A stretch of 64,000 nt of DNA from TMP-86 sp039807285 (GCA_044226785.1 JBGAGK010000001.1:252138-316137), one strand, 5' to 3'. Counted from the first letter of the stretch, positions 25,618 through 35,121 are shown. Notes: generated by a model not told the origin, from the sequence alone. A program made the numbers and translations.

Positions 25618-27075
25618 TCACGGCGAAACAATCAGCGTCCCTCCGGACGGCAGTCTGAGATGTTCCTTTCGTGCCAGCGACCGGGCGTGGATCGTGACTC
25701 CCGCGGGAGCATCGATCACGCTGGCCGGAGTCGAGGCAGCAAGCACCACCTGCGAATCCGCGCGCGCCGTCCAGTGACTGTGCGCATCGGCGATCAGCGT
25801 GACGCCCTTCAAGGCTCCGGACAATTGCGCGCCTGCCAGTTCCACAGTCGTTGTCCGCTCGGGATCGGTGGCAATCACGTCCCCGGCCAGTTTCGTTGCC
25901 CGCAACGTCATCCGGACGCCGGGAACCTGCCTGCCCTGCGTTTTCGTGGCGTTGGGATCATCGTTCTTTCTCACCTCTAGCAGCACGCCGGACTTGCTGG
26001 ACGGGTGTCCACCGTCGACCTGGATGAGCGCGTTCGCGCTCTTTACCAGCACCACGGGCCCGTCACTGGTGAAGGTGCTGTCCTTCAGGGTCAGTTCCCC
26101 CGTTTCCGCGGGATCGAATGCCATCACCGAATGGATCATCACGCCATTGCGTGCAGCATGGCCGGTCACGCGATCGAAATCGACCCGTGCCTTGCCGGCG
26201 ATGATGCCAAGATCGCCGCCGCTGTCGATGCGGGAGGCGTTGATCACGACGTGCGCGCCGAAATCAGCGTAGGTTCCGTACCCCTTGCGGCGCACGACGA
26301 CGGTACAGTCGTTCGCCTCCAGATAGAGGTTGCCGCCGGTGGCGTCAGTGGACAGCGCGCCCCAGGCATCGGCTTCGATCCGCGTGTGGTACAGGTAGGT
26401 CCTCGAGTTGCTCATCGCGAGAACGGTGCGCGCATCGCCCTCTAGCCCCAGTGGCGGGGGAGGCTGCATCATGCCGGGTCCGATATGCGGCTTGTAGCCG
26501 GGAGGCAATGGACCGCCGTTGGCTGTCAGGGTGGAATCGTAGACCCGAACCGTGGCTCCCTCGGCCACTACCAGCGCCGATGAAACCGCCCCGCTGGTTT
26601 CGATTTTCTCGCGTTCGATGACCAGTGCCGCATCGGCGCGAGCCAGAATCCCGGCCCCGATTCCCAGGAAATCGTTGCTGCCGGTTCCCGAAAGGCGGAC
26701 GCTGCCCTGCCGTACCGTGACCGCCGAGCGGCCCCCGCTGACGATGAGGCCGTTGAGGGCATTTTTCGACGAGCGGATTTCAATGCGGTCAAGCAGTGTC
26801 GCACTCGGCGACCCGCTCACCTCCGCACCAGCGGCTCCGATCACCCCGTCCCTGATGCCCAGCGCCATGTCATAGTGCGTCTGCGACATCGCCGGCATCA
26901 TCGGAGGCGGACCCGGGGGCAGTCCTGCCGGCGGAGGCGCCATCGGGCCGCCCGGCACCGGCGGCCTTGCCTCAGGCGAGCCCTCGGCCGCGCGCTGCGG
27001 GATCGCCTGTGCGCAAGCCATGAGCGGTACCAGCAGTCCCACGGCGACCAGCAACGAGGCACGCCTGGTGTTCAT
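25618..27075 (-). CDS. Secreted beta-helix protein A of the receptor operon (unknown function)
   Basis: 485 residues. The N-terminal LLVAVGLLVPLMACAQA is a signal peptide, possibly a lipobox (LMAC), so it may be a lipoprotein. A Pro/Gly/Met-rich linker (PPAGLPPGPPPMMPAM) follows. The rest is beta-helix-like and aligns with the downstream protein: FLGIGAGI here and FAGFGAAI there, WGALSTDATG and WGAMSTDVTT, NGVMIHS and YGVMMHS. Start set at 27075 because AAGGA lies 7 bases upstream. It begins 22 bases after the receptor stop and is surely cotranscribed. Possibly a surface-exposed partner of the receptor (inference). Confidence 0.75.
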   Translation of the reverse strand: MNTRRASLLVAVGLLVPLMACAQAIPQRAAEGSPEARPPVPGGPMAPPPAGLPPGPPPMMPAMSQTHYDMALGIRDGVIGAAGAEVSGSPSATLLDRIEIRSSKNALNGLIVSGGRSAVTVRQGSVRLSGTGSNDFLGIGAGILARADAALVIEREKIETSGAVSSALVVAEGATVRVYDSTLTANGGPLPPGYKPHIGPGMMQPPPPLGLEGDARTVLAMSNSRTYLYHTRIEADAWGALSTDATGGNLYLEANDCTVVVRRKGYGTYADFGAHVVINASRIDSGGDLGIIAGKARVDFDRVTGHAARNGVMIHSVMAFDPAETGELTLKDSTFTSDGPVVLVKSANALIQVDGGHPSSKSGVLLEVRKNDDPNATKTQGRQVPGVRMTLRATKLAGDVIATDPERTTTVELAGAQLSGALKGVTLIADAHSHWTARADSQVVLAASTPASVIDAPAGVTIHARSLARKEHLRLPSGGTLIVSP

Positions 27076-27097
27076 CGTGTTGTCCTTCATCGCGGAA

Positions 27098-29287
27098 TCA
27101 GAATTTCACCGACGCCGTGAGACCGTATGTCCGCGGTGCCTGCACCTGGGCATAGCCGAAGAATTCGGATGTCTTGATCAGCTTGTCATTGACGTTCTTG
27201 ACGAATCCGGTCACGGAGTACCGCTCACTGACGGGCGTCCATCCGACGAACACGTCGCCGGTGGAGTAACTCCCCATGACCGCGGGTGATCCTTCCAGCT
27301 GCGCGGCGAACACCGGGAACACCAGCTGCGAGGACATGGTGCGGAAATCGCCACGCATCCACAGGCGCCCCGACCCGGCCAGGTCGAAGTCGTGTTCATA
27401 GCTGGCCTTGAAAGTCCAGCGGGGAGCATTGGTGAACGGCGATCCCGCGTACTGGCTCGTACCCGTGATCTTCGAGTCTAGATACACCAGCGAGCCGGTA
27501 AGCTTGTCCGCGCGGGTCAGGGCGTATGCCGCGCTGCCTTCGGCACCCACCTCCCGACCCGGAAAGGTGAGGAAGCTCGGCGGGTTCGGAAACGCCGCGT
27601 ACACCAGCTGATAGGACTTGTAGTCATAGTAGAACGCCGCGGCATTGAGCAGCAGCGCGCCGTCCATGAGCGTATTTTTTGTGCCCACCTCGTAGTCGAC
27701 CATGTTTTCCGGCGCGTAGGCATCAGGAGCCGAAAAGGGGCTTGAGAATCCGTAACCCCCTTCGCGATGGCCGCTGGCGATCGTGGCGTAGACCAGCGAG
27801 TGGGCAGCCACGTTTGCTTCGAGCGTCGCCCTGTAGTCGAAGTAGTTCGTGCGTACATCGGCGAGCTTGACGATGTTGGACGTGGTCACGGGTGGGCCGT
27901 TCGCGCCGGCGGTGTTGTTGTTGTTCAAGTCCGTCGTTCCACCCGTCTTGACCCAGCTTTCACGGGCACCCAGGGTCAGGTGCAGTGCGGATGCGAGCGG
28001 GAAGATCACCTGCCCGAAGACCGAATCGACGTTGGTGGTGCGTTCGTCGACGCCAAAATCGGTCGGATAGGCCGTCGTAGCGCACGGCGATCCCGGTGGT
28101 CCCGCTGCCGCGTTGCTGTAGCCGGGGGGCGGGATATAGACCGTGTTGGTGCCCGGTCCGCCATTTGGCGAGTACGCGTAGCAGGATCCGGAAATGTTCA
28201 ACGGGCCTGTGCCGTTGTTGTGATAGTGGTAGTAGCCGGCCGTCCAGGGCATCGCAGCCTCCGGCTTCGACGCGTAGCGCGCTTCGACCGCGAACTGGTC
28301 CGTGTAGAGAGGGTCGTAGTTGTAGGCAAAATTCCCGCCGAAGGATCCCTGCACGATGCCGTGCAGGGTCTGGTAGGAAGGCAGCAGGATGAGCTGTCCC
28401 GGACCCAGGTCGAGCCTCACATCAGCCCAGTACTTGCGCGCAACATGGTGCTGGAAGCCGTCGGGAGGATCCGTGGTGAAGCGCGAATCCGACTCGAAGG
28501 ATCGATCGGGAATCGCACCGGGACCCTTCCCGCGGAGCGTGGTCTGCTCGAAGCCGACCAGGGCGGAAACCGCCGGGTTCGGGTTGTACAGCAGCTTGGC
28601 CCGGACGGATGAGGCCTTGTTGTCATCCCGCCCATTTGAAATATAACCGTCGCGACCCACCGCCGCGCCGGCGACCCGCAGTGCGAACGCCTCACCCAGC
28701 GGCACATTGATCGCACCCTCTCCGCGCATGGAGGAATAGTTGCCCCCCTCGGCCTGGACATACCCTTCGAACCTGCCGATGACGGGGTTGCGCGAAATGA
28801 TGTTGACGACACCGCCAACCGCATTGCGTCCGTAAATCGTGCTCTGCGGACCGTTCAGGGTCTCGACCCGCTCGAGGTCGTAGAATCCGGTCGCCGCCGC
28901 CTCGCCGCGTGAGTTGTAGATGCCATCGTAGTTGGTCGCCACGGCGCCGGCGCCGTTCTGGGGCGGAAGGTTGAGTCCCAGGCCGCGAATCGAGACCATG
29001 AAGCCTCGCGCCACTCCCTGCACTTCAACGCCGGGCGCATTGACCAGGACATCATCCAGCTTGGTACGGCCTTCCTTCTGGATTTCCGCGCCGCTGACCA
29101 CCGAGACCGAGATCGGCGTGTCCTGGATGTTCTGCTCGAACTTCTGGGCCGTGACGACGATCTCGGGGATGGCGACCGTGTTCCCGTCGCTGCCTGCGTC
29201 CTGTGCACGTCCGGAGCTTCCCATCAGGGTCAACAGCCCCGCACCACCGCATACAAGTGCCCAATTTCGCGCAATGCGCATGGTCAT
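27098..29287 (-). CDS. TonB-dependent outer-membrane receptor (beta-helix operon)
   Basis: 729 residues. Signal peptide up to about SSGRAQD, then a TonB box-like IPEIVVTAQKFEQN, a plug domain (DTPISVSVVSGAEIQ, GRNAVGGVVNIISRN) and a 22-strand barrel ending in YGLTASVKF, with the terminal aromatic residue expected for barrel insertion. It imports an unknown ligand using proton-motive force passed on by TonB. It is the first gene of an operon with two secreted beta-helix proteins, a combination I do not recognise. Divergent from an MFS transporter that may take the same substrate across the inner membrane. Confidence 0.92.
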   Translation of the reverse strand: MTMRIARNWALVCGGAGLLTLMGSSGRAQDAGSDGNTVAIPEIVVTAQKFEQNIQDTPISVSVVSGAEIQKEGRTKLDDVLVNAPGVEVQGVARGFMVSIRGLGLNLPPQNGAGAVATNYDGIYNSRGEAAATGFYDLERVETLNGPQSTIYGRNAVGGVVNIISRNPVIGRFEGYVQAEGGNYSSMRGEGAINVPLGEAFALRVAGAAVGRDGYISNGRDDNKASSVRAKLLYNPNPAVSALVGFEQTTLRGKGPGAIPDRSFESDSRFTTDPPDGFQHHVARKYWADVRLDLGPGQLILLPSYQTLHGIVQGSFGGNFAYNYDPLYTDQFAVEARYASKPEAAMPWTAGYYHYHNNGTGPLNISGSCYAYSPNGGPGTNTVYIPPPGYSNAAAGPPGSPCATTAYPTDFGVDERTTNVDSVFGQVIFPLASALHLTLGARESWVKTGGTTDLNNNNTAGANGPPVTTSNIVKLADVRTNYFDYRATLEANVAAHSLVYATIASGHREGGYGFSSPFSAPDAYAPENMVDYEVGTKNTLMDGALLLNAAAFYYDYKSYQLVYAAFPNPPSFLTFPGREVGAEGSAAYALTRADKLTGSLVYLDSKITGTSQYAGSPFTNAPRWTFKASYEHDFDLAGSGRLWMRGDFRTMSSQLVFPVFAAQLEGSPAVMGSYSTGDVFVGWTPVSERYSVTGFVKNVNDKLIKTSEFFGYAQVQAPRTYGLTASVKF

Positions 29288-29432
29288 CCCCCTATTTGTA
29301 ACGACCCTGTCCGTTCCGCATCAGGATGATGCACACATCTGTCATCATTTCCATGCAATGCTTGTGTACCACATCCCGATATACTCATCACAAACGGCGG
29401 CACCGTAACATCTTCAAATATTCGGGTCAACT

Positions 29433-29444
29433 GTATCGCAATGT
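29433..29444. promoter_or_regulatory. Operator-like GTATCGCAATGT site
   Basis: This site in the divergent receptor/MFS gap matches 9 of 12 bases of GTACCGCAATAC, found upstream of the second TonB receptor (40035-40046). It may mark a shared regulator. Low certainty from two sites. Confidence 0.3.
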
Positions 29445-29454
29445 GGGTATGATA

Positions 29455-29470
29455 CCGGCCTGCAGGCCGG
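29455..29470. repeat. 16-bp perfect palindrome before MFS gene
   Basis: CCGGCCTGCAGGCCGG is a perfect inverted repeat about 80 bases before the MFS start. It could be a repressor site or, in the transcript, a tight 5' hairpin. No other gene is seen in 29288-29547. Confidence 0.6.
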
Positions 29471-29547
29471 CACCGGAATCCGGAATCGGCAGCACAGCCG
29501 GACCGCACGCGATGTCCATACGTCATGAACCAGGTGGGTATTCGTCC

Positions 29548-30786
29548 ATGAACAACATGATCACCGGCCGCAAACCGGGGTTTCCCCAGGGATTCTTCCT
29601 GCTTCTTCCGATCGTGCTCGGAGTGGTCGGGGTCTCCGTATTCACCGCAACCGTCAACCAGATGCAGGAGCACTTCCACTACGTGCCGAACGGCGCGTAC
29701 TGGGTCAATCTGCTGCAGACCATGCCCGGCTTCTGGATCGTGGCGTTCTCCCCCATCGCTGGCTGGCTCGCCGATCGCTATGGACGGCGCAACATCCTGA
29801 TGGCGTCGATGGTGGTGTACGCACTGGTGGGCGTCGCGCCATTCTGGATGGAGAACATCTGGGCGATTCTGGTCACCCGCTGCTTTGTCGGCATGTGCGA
29901 ATCAGTGGTTCTGACGGTGACCACGACGATGCTGTGCGATTACTTCCACGGGAAATCGCGCGAGCGCTGGCTCGCCAGCCAGACCGGAGTCGCTTCGCTT
30001 TCGGCACTGCTCATCATCCCGCTCGGCGGCGTGCTTGGTGCAAGGTTCGGTTGGCAGGGTCCGTTCCTGGTGTATCTGGTCAGTCTCGTTCTGGTCGTGT
30101 TCGTTGCCATCTACGCCTGGGAGCCGGAACACGTGGCGCCGACCACGGACGAGATAGCAAAGGTGAATGCGGATGCCATTTACCAGAGCATTCCCTGGGG
30201 CCGCATGTCGGGCATCATCCTGATCACGCTGGTGGGCTCGGTATTCTTCTATTCCACCATCACCCAGAACGCGAACGCACTGGTGCAGCTCGGGGTCAGG
30301 GACCCGGCACAGATCGGCACCTACGCAACCTGGGCCAGCCTCGGAGTGCCGGTGGGCACGGTGCTTTTCTGGTTTCTGGGCCGCCTGCACATCGGCCTGC
30401 TGCTGTTCGTCGATTTCCTGATCATCGGGATCGGCTTTGTACTGATGTCCACGGCAGGCACGCCGTCCGCCTATGTGATGGCGGCGGACCTGCAGCAGCT
30501 TGGCTGCGGGCTCGTGCTGCCGACTTTGCTGGTATGGGCTACCCGAGGGCTTGCCTATCACATCCGCGGTCGCGGCAATGGCCTCTGGCAGGGCGCATTC
30601 GGGCTCGGGCTGTTTGCCAGTGGCATGGTCCTTCAGTACATGGGCAGTCTTCTGGGCGGTTCGATCCTCGCAGCCTTTGGTGTCCTGGGCAGGGTTAGTC
30701 TGACCACGGCAGCCATTGCGCTGGTCGCCTGGGTCGCATTCGGTCGCGGCCGGACTGCGCGGGCCGGGGCACAACTCACGCGTTGA
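29548..30786 (+). CDS. MFS transporter
   Basis: 412 residues with about twelve membrane segments. The loop-2 motif is GWLADRYGRRNILMAS. Other stretches are FVGMCESVVLTVTTTMLCDY and LATSLG-like turns in the second half. Family members import organic acids, sugars or aromatic compounds. Start at 29548 (MNNMITGR); an in-frame ATG at 29512 would add 12 residues. Divergent from the TonB receptor operon, so it may move the same ligand into the cytoplasm. The end overlaps the convergent esterase by 11 bases. Confidence 0.88.
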   Translation: MNNMITGRKPGFPQGFFLLLPIVLGVVGVSVFTATVNQMQEHFHYVPNGAYWVNLLQTMPGFWIVAFSPIAGWLADRYGRRNILMASMVVYALVGVAPFWMENIWAILVTRCFVGMCESVVLTVTTTMLCDYFHGKSRERWLASQTGVASLSALLIIPLGGVLGARFGWQGPFLVYLVSLVLVVFVAIYAWEPEHVAPTTDEIAKVNADAIYQSIPWGRMSGIILITLVGSVFFYSTITQNANALVQLGVRDPAQIGTYATWASLGVPVGTVLFWFLGRLHIGLLLFVDFLIIGIGFVLMSTAGTPSAYVMAADLQQLGCGLVLPTLLVWATRGLAYHIRGRGNGLWQGAFGLGLFASGMVLQYMGSLLGGSILAAFGVLGRVSLTTAAIALVAWVAFGRGRTARAGAQLTR

Positions 30787-31693
30787 GCAGAAACGACAGG
30801 ACCGGACCGCTCAGGGATTCATCACCGGTATTGACCGCGTAGACCTGGGTCAGGTGGTTGTGTCCGGGAATGACCTGCAAGTCCGGCGAGAACCCGTGCT
30901 GCGTGACCAGGCGTGCGAACAGCTCGCCGGCCTGCACCTGCATCTGCAGCAGATCGAGTTCAGCGAAGGTGATCAGCAGCGGGAGCGGCGCGACGTCGAT
31001 GAGATCCACGGTGCACATGGCGGCGAAGCTTTGCGGGTCGGCGCCGAAGTAGGCATCGTTGCGCGGATCGGGCGTAGCGATGCCGAACTGGCGGCGCGCG
31101 AGGTATTCCAGATGCGCGTTGTACACTCCCGACACCAGCAACACTCCCGCCGGGCGCAGGCCGCCGGGCGGCTGGAAGCGCCGCACAAGGGTGGCTGCCG
31201 CCACATGCGCGGCGCCGGCCGACTCTCCACCGAGGAATATGCGCGCGGGGTCACCGCCGTGATCCGCAATCCGCTGCTGGACCCACTGCCACGCAGCGGC
31301 CACGTCCTGCGCGCCCGCCGGCCAGCGATGCGCCGGGGCCAGACGGTAGTTGGGCAGTACCACCACAAAACCCTGCCGTGCGAAATACAGGCCGACGTTC
31401 TCGCGCGCCGCCTTGTCGCCGCGGATGAAGCCGCCGCCGTGCAGGAAGATCAGCACCGGGAGCGAGGCGGGTCCCTGCACTGGCCGGTACACGTCCAGGC
31501 GATGGCGCGCATCTTCTCCATAGGGCAGATCGCGCTCGCAGGTCACCCCCTCGCGACACTGGGCTTCGAGGAGCGGAGCGTACAGGGACTGGACCAGCGA
31601 CATGTCGAGCACGGGCCCGCGCTCGCGGATCTGGCGCTCGAACCTGGCGGGGGGGCCACGAAAGCCGGAAGCCGGGGCGCCAGCCGGTTTCAC
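30776..31693 (-). CDS. Alpha/beta hydrolase, HSL-type esterase
   Basis: 305 residues. The oxyanion motif HGGGFIRGDKA and nucleophile elbow GGESAGAAHVAA mark the hormone-sensitive-lipase family; Asp in TFAELDLLQ and His in IPGHNHL complete the likely triad. It should hydrolyse small esters. It starts within the amidohydrolase stop codon (ATGA), so the two form an operon. No signal peptide. Confidence 0.88.
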   Translation of the reverse strand: MKPAGAPASGFRGPPARFERQIRERGPVLDMSLVQSLYAPLLEAQCREGVTCERDLPYGEDARHRLDVYRPVQGPASLPVLIFLHGGGFIRGDKAARENVGLYFARQGFVVVLPNYRLAPAHRWPAGAQDVAAAWQWVQQRIADHGGDPARIFLGGESAGAAHVAAATLVRRFQPPGGLRPAGVLLVSGVYNAHLEYLARRQFGIATPDPRNDAYFGADPQSFAAMCTVDLIDVAPLPLLITFAELDLLQMQVQAGELFARLVTQHGFSPDLQVIPGHNHLTQVYAVNTGDESLSGPVLSFLLNA

Positions 31694-32949
31694 GTAATGC
31701 CCGCAGGCGCCTTGTGGAAGCGGCCGTCCTTCATGATGGCCAGCAGATTGCCGCGATCCTGCAGCAATGTGACGTCGCGGGTGGGATCTCCCTTCACCAG
31801 CAACAGGTCCGCCAGGAACCCGGGCTTCACCTGGCCGAGTTCCTGCGGCATGCCCATGATCTGCCCGCCCAGCCGCGTGGCAGCGACCAGCGCGTCGGTG
31901 GGGGTGTAATCAAAATGACGTACGAACAGCTCGAGGTCACGGGCGTTGCGGCCGTTGGGATTGAAGGGGAAGCCATAGTCGCCGCCCGGCAGCACCCGCA
32001 CGCCCCGCCGGCGCAACTCGGGAACCAGCTTCTTCTGATGCTCGAGCACGATGGCCGCATCGGCCTTCATGTGGGTCATGTCGAAATGCGGTGGCGGCTT
32101 CGCATCCAGCGTCGCCTGCACGATGCCCACACTGGGTGCGACAAACAGATCATCCCTGCGCTCGGCCAGCATCGCAATGCCATCCGTGTCCGCGTAAGTG
32201 CAGTGATACAGTACACGAAAGCCGTGACGCGCCCCGAGCTTCACGGCCTCGGCCGCATGCGCATGACCGGTCAGCCACACCTTCGATTCGCGCGCCTGTT
32301 CGCCGGCGGCGCGGACCTCGTCCTCGGTGTACTGCAGCTCGAGGGAGGCGCCGGGTTTCAGCGCACTCTCGCCCGACAGCAGGAACTTGACCGCACGCGC
32401 GCCCAGCGCCGCGCATTCGCGCACGAAGGTGCGGATGGCCTCGGGACCGCGGCCGTGATCGGCCACCTTGCCCGGCTCCAGGGCCGGATCTGCGGTGGGC
32501 GGTTCGCGCTCGATCGAGGAAGGGATCAGGCGTGGCCCCGGCATGCCGCCGGAATCGATCTGCGCCTTGAGGCTGATCTCCATCGTCTTGCCCAGCGAAC
32601 CTCCCGAATAGGCACTCGTGAATCCGTGATCGAGCAGGATGCGTGCATTGCGCGCCGTATTGAGCAGCAGATCCTCCGGCGGCAGTGACATGCCGGGTAC
32701 GAACCGCTCCACCGAGCTCGGCCAGCTCAGGTGCGCGTGCGCTTCGGTGAGGCCCGGCATCAACGTGGCTCCCTTTCCGTCGATGAGCAGGGCCCCTGTG
32801 CGTGGAAGCGGCGATTCGCCGGCGCTGGCCACGGCCGCGATCCGGTTGCCGTGCACCAGCACCTCGCCCTCGAAGGGACTCGTGCCGCTGCCGTCGAAGA
32901 CGCGGACATTGGCGAACAGGTACATGGTTTTTACCGCGGGCTGGCTCAT
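31690..32949 (-). CDS. Amidohydrolase-family metal-dependent hydrolase
   Basis: 419 residues of the imidazolonepropionase/prolidase-like amidohydrolase group. Metal ligands are visible: LTEAHAHLSW (HxH), Lys in RAVKFLLSG, TGHAHAAEA, VLYHCTYAD and Asp in PGGDYGFPFN. The flanking beta-sandwich (LFANVRVFDGSGT; DLLLVKGDPTRDV) is standard. The start at 32949 has GGAGG 7 bases upstream. Substrate unknown; with the following esterase it could open a lactam, amide or ring compound. Confidence 0.87.
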   Translation of the reverse strand: MSQPAVKTMYLFANVRVFDGSGTSPFEGEVLVHGNRIAAVASAGESPLPRTGALLIDGKGATLMPGLTEAHAHLSWPSSVERFVPGMSLPPEDLLLNTARNARILLDHGFTSAYSGGSLGKTMEISLKAQIDSGGMPGPRLIPSSIEREPPTADPALEPGKVADHGRGPEAIRTFVRECAALGARAVKFLLSGESALKPGASLELQYTEDEVRAAGEQARESKVWLTGHAHAAEAVKLGARHGFRVLYHCTYADTDGIAMLAERRDDLFVAPSVGIVQATLDAKPPPHFDMTHMKADAAIVLEHQKKLVPELRRRGVRVLPGGDYGFPFNPNGRNARDLELFVRHFDYTPTDALVAATRLGGQIMGMPQELGQVKPGFLADLLLVKGDPTRDVTLLQDRGNLLAIMKDGRFHKAPAGIT

Positions 32950-33084
32950 GGTAGACCTCCGGAATCCTTTCTCCATCCTATGCGAAATACGGTGCAGTTG
33001 CATCACCTGTCAGTACTGAAAAGAGCCGGTGGATGCGCCGCGGCAGGCTTTGATGGCACACTCCCGACCCGCAGGATATCGCGC

Positions 33085-34086
33085 ATGACCGCGACGGAGC
33101 GTAAGGTGAAACTCGCCAGCTTTGAATATCAGGGAGCCGACCGGGCCGGTGTCGAACTCGATGCCGACACGCTTCTCGACCTGTCCAGTGCCTTCGTCCT
33201 GTCTGGCGCCGGCAATCAGGCGCCGCGCACAGTACAGGAACTCATCGAGGGCGGCGATGATGCACTGGTCCTGCTCCATCAGGGCCTCGCCGCGGCGCGC
33301 ACCGACCGGCTCACGGCCGAGCGTCACGCCGTGCTCTACTCCACTGCCGCAGTCCACTGGCGGGCGCCGGTGCGCCGCCCTTCCAAGATCTGTTGCCTGG
33401 CGCTGAACAACAGCGCCAATGCCGATCGCATCCTCTCAGGCCCGAAACACCCTGCCATGTTCATCAAGCCATCGAGCGCGCTTGCCGGTCATGGCGAAGC
33501 CATCGTGTGCAAGCCACAGTATGGCCGCACGCATCCCGAGCCCGAGCTTGCCGTGGTGATCAGCCGGCGCGCCCGGGACGTGGCGGCGGCGGATGCTTAC
33601 ACTCATGTGTTCGGCTACACCATCCACAACGACATCACCTCGCCGACCATGCGCACCGAGGACACCTTCCACTACCGTGCGATCCATCCGGCTCCCGGCG
33701 AGCCGGACGGGATCCGTTACGTCGATACCTGGGTGAGCTACCCGGGGCGCTACAAATGCGCCGATACCTTCGCCTGCATGGGGCCATGGCTGGTCACCGC
33801 CGATGAAGTGCCGCGACCGCATGCGCTCACTGTCCGCTGCCGGCACGACGAGCGCCTGGTCACGCAGGACAACACCGCCAACCTGTTCTACAAGATTCCC
33901 GAGGTGATCGAATTCCTGTCGGCGTACATGACGCTGCTGCCCGGCGATATCGTGTCCATGGGGACGGCACTGGCCGCCTCCGCGCGCGGCGGCGCCATCC
34001 AGAACGTGGACCTGAATGTGCTCGGCGGATCGGTGTCAGTTGAAATCGAGGGTCTCGGATGCCTGACCAATCCGGTGAAGCGTTGA
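33085..34086 (+). CDS. Fumarylacetoacetate hydrolase-family protein
   Basis: 333 residues. C-terminal FAH fold with metal-binding Glu residues in HPEPELAVVISRRARD and Asp in YTIHNDITSPTM; GDIVSMGTA is also conserved. The family includes hydratases, isomerases and acylpyruvate hydrolases that act on products of aromatic ring cleavage. It heads an operon ending with an extradiol dioxygenase, so it may process the ring-cleavage product. The stretch FHYRAIHPAPGEPDG resembles members acting on large substrates. Divergent from the amidohydrolase. Confidence 0.88.
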   Translation: MTATERKVKLASFEYQGADRAGVELDADTLLDLSSAFVLSGAGNQAPRTVQELIEGGDDALVLLHQGLAAARTDRLTAERHAVLYSTAAVHWRAPVRRPSKICCLALNNSANADRILSGPKHPAMFIKPSSALAGHGEAIVCKPQYGRTHPEPELAVVISRRARDVAAADAYTHVFGYTIHNDITSPTMRTEDTFHYRAIHPAPGEPDGIRYVDTWVSYPGRYKCADTFACMGPWLVTADEVPRPHALTVRCRHDERLVTQDNTANLFYKIPEVIEFLSAYMTLLPGDIVSMGTALAASARGGAIQNVDLNVLGGSVSVEIEGLGCLTNPVKR

Positions 34087-34095
34087 GGGTCTGTC

Positions 34096-34632
34096 ATGAG
34101 CCGTATTCCACTGCCGCCTGCCGATCTCGACCAACCCGCGGACCTGCTTGCTGCCATGCGCGCGCGCCGGGGCGGCACGCTGTTGAATCTGGACCGCATG
34201 CTGCTTCACAGTCCGGCGCTGGCCCGCGCCTGGAATGACTATCTGGGCGCCATCCGTGGAACACTGTCGATAAGCCCGAAACTGCGCGAACTGGCGATCT
34301 GCGCGGTGGCACGCCTGAACGGCGCCGACTACGAGTTCGCGCAGCATGCACCGGAGTTCCGGCGTGCAGGAGGCTCGGCTGCGGCCGCCGAGGCGCTCGG
34401 GGATGTCGCCGCCGCCGCACAGGATGAGACGCTGTTCGACGCCCTGGAGCGGGCCACGTTACGCGTCACGTTCGAACTGACGTGCGAATCGCGTGTCAGT
34501 GAGATGGCGTTCGAGGCACTGCGCGCCTGCCTGCCACAGCCCGCGCAGCAGGTCGAACTCATCGCGGTCATCGCAACCTACAACATGGTGTCCCGGTTCC
34601 TGATCGGCTGCTCCATCCCCCATGAATCCTGA
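34096..34632 (+). CDS. Carboxymuconolactone decarboxylase-family protein
   Basis: 178 residues. The conserved block LRELAICAVARLNGADYEF with AQHAPEF matches the AhpD/CMD fold, including the Glu, Cys and His of the expected active site (E...C...H). Members are decarboxylases or alkylhydroperoxidase-like proteins. It lies 9 bases after the FAH gene and belongs to the aromatic operon. True reaction unknown. Confidence 0.85.
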   Translation: MSRIPLPPADLDQPADLLAAMRARRGGTLLNLDRMLLHSPALARAWNDYLGAIRGTLSISPKLRELAICAVARLNGADYEFAQHAPEFRRAGGSAAAAEALGDVAAAAQDETLFDALERATLRVTFELTCESRVSEMAFEALRACLPQPAQQVELIAVIATYNMVSRFLIGCSIPHES

Positions 34633-34653
34633 ATCTGCGGAGAGGCCTTGAGC

Positions 34654-35121
34654 ATGGACACCCTGGAGACGTTGCGCATCCGCCTGGAGATCGGGGAGCT
34701 GAATGCCGCTTTCGTGCACCACCTCGATCACGGTGAACTCGATGAGCTGGTCGGACTGTTCACCGACCAGGCGGTGTACACCCATGGGCAGCGGCTCAGC
34801 GTCGGCCGGGAGGAAATCCGCCGGCTTTTCGAAGCCCGCGCAGCGACAGGCGTGCGCACCGTGCGCCACCTGTGTTCGGGGCTGCGCATCCACATCGACT
34901 CACCCGACCGCGCGCGCGGCACCAGCACCTGCCTGACATTTGCCTTCGACGGGCCGGCGCCGGTGGCGAAGGCAGCGCCGCACCTGGTCGCCGATTTCAT
35001 CGATTCGTATGAGCGCGACGGGTCCGGGCGATGGCTCATCGCACGGCGTCACATCGAACGCATTTTCGTGGCGCCGGACAACCCCGGCCCCGTTGGCCAC
35101 GCAACTGGAACCCTTCCATGA
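34654..35121 (+). CDS. SnoaL/NTF2-like protein
   Basis: 155 residues. LRIRLEIGELNAAFVHHLDH, then LVGLFTDQAVYTHG and a terminal RWLIARRHIERIF are typical of the NTF2-like fold used by small hydroxylase subunits and isomerases. ATG at 34654 is chosen with GGAGAGG upstream (a TTG at 34648 is less likely). It overlaps the dioxygenase start (ATGA) and may assist it or act as a small-subunit-like partner (inference). Confidence 0.8.
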   Translation: MDTLETLRIRLEIGELNAAFVHHLDHGELDELVGLFTDQAVYTHGQRLSVGREEIRRLFEARAATGVRTVRHLCSGLRIHIDSPDRARGTSTCLTFAFDGPAPVAKAAPHLVADFIDSYERDGSGRWLIARRHIERIFVAPDNPGPVGHATGTLP

